A stretch of DNA of 64,000 nucleotides from positions 62,001 to 126,000 of the forward strand of contig CACMKG010000002.1 in assembly GCA_902614235.1 (NCBI GenBank), read 5' to 3'. The notes below the pieces were generated by a model. It had not been told where the DNA came from, did no database searches, and saw nothing but the letters and a program-made list of their open reading frames with translations. Within the stretch, counting starts at the first letter, position 1. Each line of letters begins with the position of its first letter. Position numbers and translations under genes: made by a program. Origin of the DNA: an uncultured SAR86 cluster bacterium (GTDB lineage: Bacteria; Pseudomonadota; Gammaproteobacteria; Magnimaribacterales; AG-339-G14). Of this stretch, positions 1 through 7,962 are shown in pieces.

Positions 1-102
1 CAAATTAACCATTCTAGAAAGGTAAGATCTAAAGAACTGCATTACATAGACCATCCAAAATTCGGTGTTATTTTTCAGATATCGCCAACTAAGAATATAT
101 AG
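1..102 (+). CDS. C-terminal fragment of a CsiV/DUF2803-like protein (partial, runs off left edge)
   Basis: Frame 1 is open from base 1 to TAG at 100-102: QINHSRKVRSKELHYIDHPKFGVIFQISPTKNI*. The 'HYIDHPxFGVI' ending resembles CsiV family C-termini. Overlaps the 3' end of sbcB. Not in the supplied ORF track. Confidence 0.55.
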   Translation, partial: QINHSRKVRSKELHYIDHPKFGVIFQISPTKNI

Positions 103-1504
103 ATTTCTTTTCTTTGTAGTGATCGAGAAGTTTTTCTAAAATTTCTACATCCTCTTCTGAATTTTCCTCAGTCAGAGACGTTTCAGCTTCTATAATGGCT
201 TGATCTAAAGTTTGTCCTCGATCCTTAAGCCAAGGTCCCTTTGAAAAGAGTCTTGTCTTTACAAAAGACTCAAATCTATCAATCATTTCTTTAGAAGCAA
301 ATTCTGGCTTTTGATAACAAACAATCCTCTCAGCTAATTCTCGATATCTTTCATCTTCGAAGCCCTCAATCAATTTAGCTTTTTCAGCCCATGGCGCTAA
401 TTCAAACCTTTCCCTCCATAATTTATCAGCCTCCGAAGGAAAGCCATCATAGATCCTTTGCTCAACAATTTCTTGTGCTGGCCAATTAAATTGAGTTTCT
501 CCTAAGACATTAGAAATTCTTTCTTGAAAATCTATATTTTCTTTTACTAACTTTGCTCTTTCTTCTAATTGCTTTTCTGGGACGTCTAAAAATTCAAACA
601 AATTAGGTATGTTTTTTGCGTTAATAAGAGGAATAGTTTTATTGATTGCTATCTTTTTAAATGCACCTGATCTACCAAATTGTCCCTTTAGTTCGCTATC
701 TTTCATTTCAAAAAGCTCCTTGGGATCAAAATACAGATCAAGAAGGATTATTTCGTTTTTATTGTTGGGATTTTGGCCACATGGCACAACAGGATAGGTA
801 AATTTTTTACCGCCATATAACTCTCCTTGCATACAAAAAGGTTCTGAATTAAGTAGCTTCATACAACCTTCTTTAGATGATGCTGATACTGCAGAGGACC
901 AAACTTCAGGAATTTTTTCTTTGATGACTCTTAGAAGGTTAATCATTAAATAACAGTCAACTACAGCATCATGTGCATTTTGAGCAGAAATTCCATTTTC
1001 TTCTGCAAGCAGTTCTAACTTATATTTTATTTTTCCTTCATCATCCGTAGGAAAAAGAATTTGATCGGAATAAAAATTAGCAATTATCATCATCACCACC
1101 ATTAAATCTATTCGACTAGCGCCATTTGTGTTGGTCATATAGGGGTCATAGAGATTCCAATAAAATTGTCTTCGTAATAACTCTTCATCAAATTTCATTC
1201 CATTGTAAGTTACATGAATTAAATTCTTTTCTTTGCTCCATAGTGACCATTTGTCTTTTAAAGTAGTCATCATATCAAGATGAGACATATTGCTATTTAA
1301 GCTATCTAGCTGTTTGTGAACTTTATATGCTCCTACTGTAGGAACAACCCAAGGCAAAACCTTTGAAGAAATATCCAATTCTTCTAAAACTTCAAAGTTT
1401 TCATCACTTAGAACAGATCCAATTTGAATAATTTGGGAAAACCAAGTATTCAAACCGGTGGTTTCCGTATCATTAAATACGTAGAGTTTATTTTCGTCGC
1501 TCAT
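89..1504 (-). CDS. sbcB: Exodeoxyribonuclease I
   Basis: 471 aa; FNDTETTGLNTWFSQIIQIG DnaQ-like exonuclease motif plus ExoI C-terminal domain (ERFELAPWAEKAKLIEGFEDERYRELAERIV). Confidence 0.93.
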   Translation of the reverse strand: MSDENKLYVFNDTETTGLNTWFSQIIQIGSVLSDENFEVLEELDISSKVLPWVVPTVGAYKVHKQLDSLNSNMSHLDMMTTLKDKWSLWSKEKNLIHVTYNGMKFDEELLRRQFYWNLYDPYMTNTNGASRIDLMVVMMIIANFYSDQILFPTDDEGKIKYKLELLAEENGISAQNAHDAVVDCYLMINLLRVIKEKIPEVWSSAVSASSKEGCMKLLNSEPFCMQGELYGGKKFTYPVVPCGQNPNNKNEIILLDLYFDPKELFEMKDSELKGQFGRSGAFKKIAINKTIPLINAKNIPNLFEFLDVPEKQLEERAKLVKENIDFQERISNVLGETQFNWPAQEIVEQRIYDGFPSEADKLWRERFELAPWAEKAKLIEGFEDERYRELAERIVCYQKPEFASKEMIDRFESFVKTRLFSKGPWLKDRGQTLDQAIIEAETSLTEENSEEDVEILEKLLDHYKEKKSIYS

Positions 1505-1552
1505 TAATTTAATTATATTAAATAATTACGACAGATAGTGTCCAATGAAAGA

Positions 1553-2155
1553 CTATTTATAATAAGCGTTTTCTCTTTGAGAGTGATCGGTAGAGTCTAC
1601 TATTTCGGTTAATTCAGGAATATTATCTTTAAGAGTTTTTTCTACGCCGTCTCTGAGCGTTAAATCAACCATGCCACAACCTTGACATCCTCCACCGAAC
1701 CTTAAGACTGCTTTAGAATTTTCAATAACCTCGACTAAATGGACCTCTCCTCCGTGAGAAGCTAAAGAAGGATTTACCTCGCTGTATAGATAGTAATTAA
1801 TTTTATCTTCAATCGAGCTATCTTCTTTTAAATTCGGCGTCTTAGCGTTTGGCGCTCTTATTGTTAACTGACCCCCAAACTTATCGGGATTGTAATCAAC
1901 TTTAGTATCCTCTAAAAAAGGCAAGCTTAGATTTTCTAAATAAACTTTTATTTTTTTTAATTTTAAAAGTTTGTCATCTTTTTCCTGCTCCCCTTCTTTA
2001 CAATAAACGATGCAAGTTTCTGCAGAAGGCATTCCTGGGTCTGTTACAAAAATTTTAATATTTATATTATTTTCATCTTGCTTAGAAAGTAAGTCAGCTA
2101 AATAATCTTCAGCTGATTCAGAGATAAAAATATTTGGTAAACTTATATTTTTGAT
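1553..2155 (-). CDS. nfuA: Fe-S biogenesis protein NfuA (start extended upstream of the ORF-track ATG, to a candidate ATC)
   Basis: C-terminal Nfu domain [22 protein letters not shown] (CxxC). The conserved A-type N-terminus ([19 protein letters not shown]...) lies upstream of the ATG at 2032; no ATG/GTG/TTG is in frame there. Confidence 0.8.
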   Translation of the reverse strand: MKNISLPNIFISESAEDYLADLLSKQDENNINIKIFVTDPGMPSAETCIVYCKEGEQEKDDKLLKLKKIKVYLENLSLPFLEDTKVDYNPDKFGGQLTIRAPNAKTPNLKEDSSIEDKINYYLYSEVNPSLASHGGEVHLVEVIENSKAVLRFGGGCQGCGMVDLTLRDGVEKTLKDNIPELTEIVDSTDHSQRENAYYK

Positions 2156-3072
2156 TCTAACTCCGGCATCGCTTCAAATAAATCAGCAACCAATCCATAA
2201 TCAGCAACTTGAAATATGGGTGCGTCCTCATCTTTATTGATTGCTACAATAACTTTGCTGTCTTTCATGCCAGCAAGATGTTGAATTGCCCCTGAAATTC
2301 CTACAGCAATGTATAAGTCCGGAGCAACAATTTTTCCAGTTTGTCCTACTTGGTAATCATTTGGCACAAATCCAGAATCGACAGCAGCCCTTGAGGCACC
2401 TATAGCCGCTCCTAATTTATCAGCGATACCTTCTAAAATAGAAAAATTATCTCCGTTTTGCATGCCTCGTCCTCCTGAAATAATGACATCCGCTGCCGTT
2501 AACTCAGGCCTATCTGATTCAGCGATTTCTTCTTTGACAAATTTTGAAATGCCTGCATCATTTATCTCTTCTAAAGTAATTATTTCAGCACTACCACCGG
2601 ATGCAGCTGCTGCATCAAAAGCAGTATTTCTAACAGTTATAATCTTTTTAGAATCTTTGCTTTTAACAGTAGCGATACAATTTCCAGCATAAATCGGTCT
2701 CTGGAAGGTATCAGAACTTTCTATCGCTGAAATATCTGAAATTTGACTAACATCTTGAAGAGCAGCGACTCTTGGCATTACATTTTTACCATTAGTTGTG
2801 GTTGGTGCAAGAATATAATCATAATCGCCTGAAATGTTAGACACCAATGTAGCAATGTTTTCAGCTAGGAAATTCTCGTAAGCGCCAGATTCGACTAAAA
2901 GTACTTTGGCTACTCCAGAAACCTTGGCAGCTTCTTCAGCCACAGCTGAACAAGCATTTCCTGCAATTAATACGTGGACTTCTTGATCTAGTCCTAAGGC
3001 CGCCGTAACTGTGTTTAAAGTAACTGGTTTGAGTTCTTGGTTGTTATGTTCTGCTACTACTAATGCTGTCAT
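2143..3072 (-). CDS. etfA: Electron transfer flavoprotein subunit alpha
   Basis: 309 aa; C-terminal FAD domain ([14 protein letters not shown]...[45 protein letters not shown]). Confidence 0.95.
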   Translation of the reverse strand: MTALVVAEHNNQELKPVTLNTVTAALGLDQEVHVLIAGNACSAVAEEAAKVSGVAKVLLVESGAYENFLAENIATLVSNISGDYDYILAPTTTNGKNVMPRVAALQDVSQISDISAIESSDTFQRPIYAGNCIATVKSKDSKKIITVRNTAFDAAAASGGSAEIITLEEINDAGISKFVKEEIAESDRPELTAADVIISGGRGMQNGDNFSILEGIADKLGAAIGASRAAVDSGFVPNDYQVGQTGKIVAPDLYIAVGISGAIQHLAGMKDSKVIVAINKDEDAPIFQVADYGLVADLFEAMPELESKI

Positions 3073-3821
3073 GAAATCACCTTTGCTTCGTTTTTAAGTT
3101 TATCTATTAATTCGTCGACCGTTTCAACAATTACTCCAGCTTCTCTTTCAGCCGGTAAAGTTACTTTTATAGTTTCAAGCCTTGGAGAAATATCCACTCC
3201 GAGGTCTGCTGCAGGAATAACATCTAGTGGCTTAGATTTAGCTTTCATAATATTAGGAAGAGAAGCATATCTTGGCTCATTTAATCTTAAATCTGTTGTG
3301 ACAATTGCTGGCAAATTTATATCTAAAGTTTGTAAACCCCCATCAATTTCTCTGGTTACAGAAAGACTGTCACCCTCTAAATTTACTTCAGAAGCAAATG
3401 TTGCTTGGGAAAAGCCAGTCAAGGCACCAAGCATCTGCCCAGTTTGGTTATTGTCACCATCTATCGCTTGTTTTCCCAAAATAATAAGATCAGGAGATTC
3501 TTTATCAACGATGGATTTTAGTAATTTAGAAATTCCTAGGGGTTCAGCTTCAACTTCAGTTTCAACTAAAATGGCTCTATCAGCTCCTAAAGCAAGAGCC
3601 GTTCTAAGTTGTTCTTGAGACGAGCTAGCTCCAATAGTAACAGCAATAATTTCTTCTGCTTTTCCAGCTTCTTTGAGTCTTACCGCCTCTTCAACAGCAA
3701 TTTCACAAAATGGATTCATAGCCATTTTTACATTATTTAGATCTACTCCAGTTTCGTCTGATTTAGGTCTAACTTTAACGTTGTAATCTACAACTCTTTT
3801 AATTGGTACTAAAATTTTCAT
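3069..3821 (-). CDS. etfB: Electron transfer flavoprotein subunit beta
   Basis: 250 aa; [20 protein letters not shown]..., [16 protein letters not shown]; overlaps etfA. Confidence 0.95.
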   Translation of the reverse strand: MKILVPIKRVVDYNVKVRPKSDETGVDLNNVKMAMNPFCEIAVEEAVRLKEAGKAEEIIAVTIGASSSQEQLRTALALGADRAILVETEVEAEPLGISKLLKSIVDKESPDLIILGKQAIDGDNNQTGQMLGALTGFSQATFASEVNLEGDSLSVTREIDGGLQTLDINLPAIVTTDLRLNEPRYASLPNIMKAKSKPLDVIPAADLGVDISPRLETIKVTLPAEREAGVIVETVDELIDKLKNEAKVIS

Positions 3822-4002
3822 AAAATTAATGATCTATTGGTCTTGAACGGAAATATTTTAATTGATATCAGTTATTCAAGCAAAGACTTGAAGGCATAAG
3901 TTTATATGAATATTTGAAAAAAGTTATTAAAAGAGGCATTTTTTTATGCTTATTTGCTATAAAACAACTTGATTATAGGTTTTTAAACTACAATATAAGT
4001 AA

Positions 4003-5667
4003 ATGGAAGTTACTACAGAAGAAGTGTCAAGAGACGTTATGGAATATGACGTTGTTATTGTTGGTGCAGGACCATCTGGTCTCTCCTCAGCCATAAGATT
4101 AAAACAGCTGGCAGCAAAAAATAATTCTGATTTGAGTGTTTGCGTCATTGAAAAAGGTTCTGAAGTTGGAGCTCATATTTTATCTGGTAATTGTTTCGAG
4201 CCGAGAGCTTTAAACGAATTAATTCCTGATTGGAAAGAAAAAGGTGCACCTCTTAATAGCCCTGCTAAAAAAGATGTAATCAAGGTTCTCTTGAATGAAA
4301 AACTATCATTCAATGTTCCTTTCCCTTCCTTTTTCCTCCCAAATTTTAATAATCATGGAAACTACGTTATGAGCTTGGCTAACCTTTGCCGATGGCTTGC
4401 GACACAAGCCGAAGGTCTAGGTGTTGAAATATTTCCAGGTTTTACTGCTTCTGAAGTTATTTTTGAAGATAACGTTGTCAAAGGAATTCTTACTGGAGAG
4501 ATGGGAATTTCCAAGGAAGGCGAGAAAAAAGCCTCTTATCAGCCATCAATGGAATTAAGAGGAAAATACACAATTTTTGCCGAAGGTTGTCGCGGGCATT
4601 TAGGAAAGCAACTCATTTCAAAATACGAATTAGATGCTGAATGTGACCCTCAACATTACGGTATTGGTTTCAAAGAAGTTTGGGATGTGCCTGAAGAATT
4701 GCATTCTGAGGGAACAGTCATGCACACTTTAGGTTGGCCTAGTATGGAATCTAAAGCGGGCTCTTATTTTTACCATGGTGAAAATAATCAAGTTTATTTA
4801 GGAATTGTAGTTCCATTGGATTATTCAAATCCTCATTTAAGTCCGTTTGATGAATTTCAACAGTGGAAACAACACAAAGATATCAAGAAAATATTAGAAA
4901 AAGGTACTCGAGTTGCTTATGGGGCTAGAGCTCTCACTAAGGGTGGATATAGCTCCAGACCTAAAATGACTTTCCCTGGTGGGCTATTAGTAGGTTGTGA
5001 TGCAGGTTTAATGGTTTTCACCAAAATTAAGGGATCTCATACTGCTATGAAATCTGGAATGCTGGCTGCAGAGTCAACTTTTGAAGCAATCTCTGATAAC
5101 AAAGTAGGTGAAGATTTATTAGATTTCGAAGAAAAATTTCAAGCATCTTGGATTCAAAATGATTTATATAAATCAAGAAATATGGGAGCTCTTTTCCACA
5201 AATACGGTATTGCCTTGGGTGGATTGATATTAGGTATCGAACAATTTCTTTTCAGAGGAAAAATGCCTTTTACTTGGAGACATAAGACTCCTGATTATGC
5301 TTGTATGAAGAAAGCTAAAGAAGCAAAAAAAATAGATTATCCTAAGCCGGACGGTGTCGTAAGTTTTGACAAACTTTCATCAGTTTTTTTATCAAATACA
5401 AATCATGAAGAAGATCAACCTTGTCACTTAACTCTTAAAGACGCATCTATTCCGATTGCAGTTAACCTGCCTGAATATGATGAGCCCGCTCAGAGATATT
5501 GTCCTGCTGGAGTGTATGAAGTCGTAGAAAAAGAAGGTGAAAAAAAGTTTCAGATTAATGCTCAAAATTGTGTGCATTGTAAAACTTGCGACATTAAAGA
5601 TCCAAGTCAAAATATAGTTTGGGTAACTCCTGAAGGAATGGGTGGCCCTAATTATCCAAACATGTAA
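4003..5667 (+). CDS. Electron transfer flavoprotein-ubiquinone oxidoreductase
   Basis: VVIVGAGPSGLSSAIRLKQL FAD motif; C-terminal 4Fe-4S ferredoxin-like segment (CPAGVYEV...NAQNCVHCKTCDIKDPSQNIVWVTPEGMGGPNYPNM). True start could be the Met at 4039. Confidence 0.93.
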   Translation: MEVTTEEVSRDVMEYDVVIVGAGPSGLSSAIRLKQLAAKNNSDLSVCVIEKGSEVGAHILSGNCFEPRALNELIPDWKEKGAPLNSPAKKDVIKVLLNEKLSFNVPFPSFFLPNFNNHGNYVMSLANLCRWLATQAEGLGVEIFPGFTASEVIFEDNVVKGILTGEMGISKEGEKKASYQPSMELRGKYTIFAEGCRGHLGKQLISKYELDAECDPQHYGIGFKEVWDVPEELHSEGTVMHTLGWPSMESKAGSYFYHGENNQVYLGIVVPLDYSNPHLSPFDEFQQWKQHKDIKKILEKGTRVAYGARALTKGGYSSRPKMTFPGGLLVGCDAGLMVFTKIKGSHTAMKSGMLAAESTFEAISDNKVGEDLLDFEEKFQASWIQNDLYKSRNMGALFHKYGIALGGLILGIEQFLFRGKMPFTWRHKTPDYACMKKAKEAKKIDYPKPDGVVSFDKLSSVFLSNTNHEEDQPCHLTLKDASIPIAVNLPEYDEPAQRYCPAGVYEVVEKEGEKKFQINAQNCVHCKTCDIKDPSQNIVWVTPEGMGGPNYPNM

Positions 5668-5676
5668 ATTTAAGAA

Positions 5677-6255
5677 TTATTCTATTTTTCCTAAAGAAAA
5701 ATCTATCCCTGAACTTTCAATAATTAATTCCTTTGAGTTTCTATCTAGTGCAGCTTCCTGAACCAACTGGTAAAAAACATTTCTTGAAATCAATCCTTCT
5801 AAATTTTTTCTAACCAAAAGATAAGGAGATGGCTCATTAGTAGCTTCGGAAAACTCAATCCTTAATGGGTGAGAAGAATTCAAAGGCACAACATCGCCAA
5901 CATTAGTTTGAAAAAAGAATGTTTCCTGATCATCAATTATTTCCTTATCGTAAGTAACTATAACGAATGGTTTATCAGCGACTTCTATTTTGATTTTTTC
6001 AACTGGAGTAACTAAGTAATAAAAACCATCCTCATCTAGCCTTAATACTGAACTAAATAGTTTAACCATTTTTTCTCTTCCGATTAGCGAGCCCATAAAA
6101 AACCATTTACCATCCTTTGAAATTTTCATTTCCACATTTTCACAAAGAGGTGGATTCCATTTATCTACTGGCGGTAATTCTCCAGATGTTTTTTGAGCCT
6201 CTAGAATATCTTTTAGTATGCTTGCAGTATTAACTTCTCTATTCATTGTCAGCAA
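5677..6255 (-). CDS. DUF1285 family protein
   Basis: 192 aa; PPVDKWNPPLCENVEMKISKDGKWFFMGSLIGREKMVKLFSSVLRLDEDGFYYLVTPVEK is characteristic of DUF1285. Confidence 0.8.
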   Translation of the reverse strand: MLTMNREVNTASILKDILEAQKTSGELPPVDKWNPPLCENVEMKISKDGKWFFMGSLIGREKMVKLFSSVLRLDEDGFYYLVTPVEKIKIEVADKPFVIVTYDKEIIDDQETFFFQTNVGDVVPLNSSHPLRIEFSEATNEPSPYLLVRKNLEGLISRNVFYQLVQEAALDRNSKELIIESSGIDFSLGKIE

Positions 6256-7235
6256 AGTATTGAAGGTTCATATTCCAAAATAATTCCAAACTTATCTTTT
6301 ATTATATCTATAACCTCTGAAGAATAAGACAAAAGAAAATCTGAAGTTTCAGAATAATTATAAAAAACAAGGGCATGTTTTTTGGATATACCACAATCTC
6401 CTTTTTTTGAACCCTTTAAACCTGCATTTTCTATTAACCAAGCAGCCGAAACTTTGAAGTTTTTATCCTCAAATAAATAGTATTTAATATCGGGAAAATC
6501 AAGAACTAGTCTTCTGAGTTGAGTTCCTGAGATTATTGGATTTTTAAAAAAGCTCCCTACATTAGGAATTTTTTGATGATCGGGTAATTTTTGAGATCGA
6601 ATATTTAAAATATTTTTCCTCTGCTCTTTAGCGTTCTTAACTATTTTTGGCAAAGCCTCATAATGTATATTGGGTTTAAATTCTTGGCTTAGATCAAGAC
6701 AAATTTTGGTGACCATCAAACAAGGATTGTCTTTAAAAATACTATCTCGATATGAAAAGTTACAAGCTTTGTTAGAAAATACCTCAAAACAACCTTTATT
6801 AAAATTAAAAGTTTCTACATAGTTCACAAAATTTGATATTTCAGATCCGTATGCGCCAATGTTTTGAATTGGTGTGGCTCCAACAGAACCAGGAATACCT
6901 GATAAATTCTCTAATCCATATAAATTTTTATTTAATGACTCAAATACTATGTCGTCCCAAATTTCTCCTGCACCGACTATTAAAGAATTTCCATTGACTG
7001 AAAATCCTTTTAAATTATTTTTAATAACTAGTCCTTTTAAATTATTTTTTAAAATGACATTAGTCCCGTCTCCAAAAATCCAATATTTAATTTTTTTTTC
7101 TTCCAGAAAGTCGTAAATTAAGAAAAGATCTTTTTCAGAGTTACAAGACACAAAGTAGTCAGAGGCATAATTCAACTTAAGCGAATTATTTTCTTTTAAA
7201 CTATAATTTGTATTAAAATTTTTTGGCAATTTCAT
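6249..7235 (-). CDS. murB: UDP-N-acetylenolpyruvoylglucosamine reductase
   Basis: 328 aa; GLENLSGIPGSVGATPIQNIGAYGSE and YRDSIFK motifs. Confidence 0.93.
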   Translation of the reverse strand: MKLPKNFNTNYSLKENNSLKLNYASDYFVSCNSEKDLFLIYDFLEEKKIKYWIFGDGTNVILKNNLKGLVIKNNLKGFSVNGNSLIVGAGEIWDDIVFESLNKNLYGLENLSGIPGSVGATPIQNIGAYGSEISNFVNYVETFNFNKGCFEVFSNKACNFSYRDSIFKDNPCLMVTKICLDLSQEFKPNIHYEALPKIVKNAKEQRKNILNIRSQKLPDHQKIPNVGSFFKNPIISGTQLRRLVLDFPDIKYYLFEDKNFKVSAAWLIENAGLKGSKKGDCGISKKHALVFYNYSETSDFLLSYSSEVIDIIKDKFGIILEYEPSILC

Positions 7236-7962
7236 TTGCTTCTATTAAATCTTTTTCTGTATCAACGCTAAGATGAAATAATGACTTTGATGGTAAAGCT
7301 TTAATCAAGACACCATTATCTAATGCGCGTAATTGCTCTAATTTAAACTCTAATTCCCGTTTAGATTGCTGCCATTTTACAAAATTCTTTAAACATTTAA
7401 ATTTGTAACCATAGATACCGAGATGAATAAACCAATCTGAAGTATCGCCCTCAACTTCTCTAGAAAAGTCTAATGAAATGCATTCATCAACTTTAATTTT
7501 TACTTCGTTAAAATTATTTTTAGTCGGTAATGTTTCATGTGCTGAGTAAAGGGTAGTCATTTCATGATCTAAAATATTTTCTAATTTAGAAGGAAGATTA
7601 TTTTCAACATCCAAAAAAGAATTGAAAATATTATTTATATCAACTGGGTCAATGAAAGGTTCATCTCCTTGCACATTAATTACAATATCTTCATCTTGTA
7701 AATCGAGATTATTAGCAACTTCAAATATTCTATCAGTTCCAGTTTGGTGCTGATCAGATGTTAAAACTACGTTTCCTTCAAATTCCTCCACTACTTTTTT
7801 AATTTTATTTGAATCAGTAGCAACAATAATCTCATCAGCTATAGAATTTTTTGCAGCTTGGTAAGTCCATTCAATCATGGGTTTCTTATCAATTAATTTT
7901 AAAGGTTTTTCAGGTAAACGCTCAGAATCTAATCTTGCTGGAATGATAACTATTTTTTTCAA
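7213..7962 (-). CDS. kdsB: 3-deoxy-manno-octulosonate cytidylyltransferase
   Basis: 249 aa; IIPARLDSERLPEKPL and INVQGDEPFIDP motifs. Confidence 0.94.
   Translation of the reverse strand: MKKIVIIPARLDSERLPEKPLKLIDKKPMIEWTYQAAKNSIADEIIVATDSNKIKKVVEEFEGNVVLTSDQHQTGTDRIFEVANNLDLQDEDIVINVQGDEPFIDPVDINNIFNSFLDVENNLPSKLENILDHEMTTLYSAHETLPTKNNFNEVKIKVDECISLDFSREVEGDTSDWFIHLGIYGYKFKCLKNFVKWQQSKRELEFKLEQLRALDNGVLIKALPSKSLFHLSVDTEKDLIEANEIAKKF

Noticed and set aside
609-797. Short ORFs antisense to well-supported genes (e.g. 609-797, 2462-2692, 3298-3618, 9151-9384, 26411-26737, 30777-31106, 51434-51784)
   Set aside because: They lie fully opposite clearly identified conserved genes and show no recognisable domains; expected by-products of codon bias.
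3914-4096. 60-aa + strand ORF overlapping the ETF-QO start
   Set aside because: Overlaps the conserved FAD-binding N-terminus in another frame with no supporting features.
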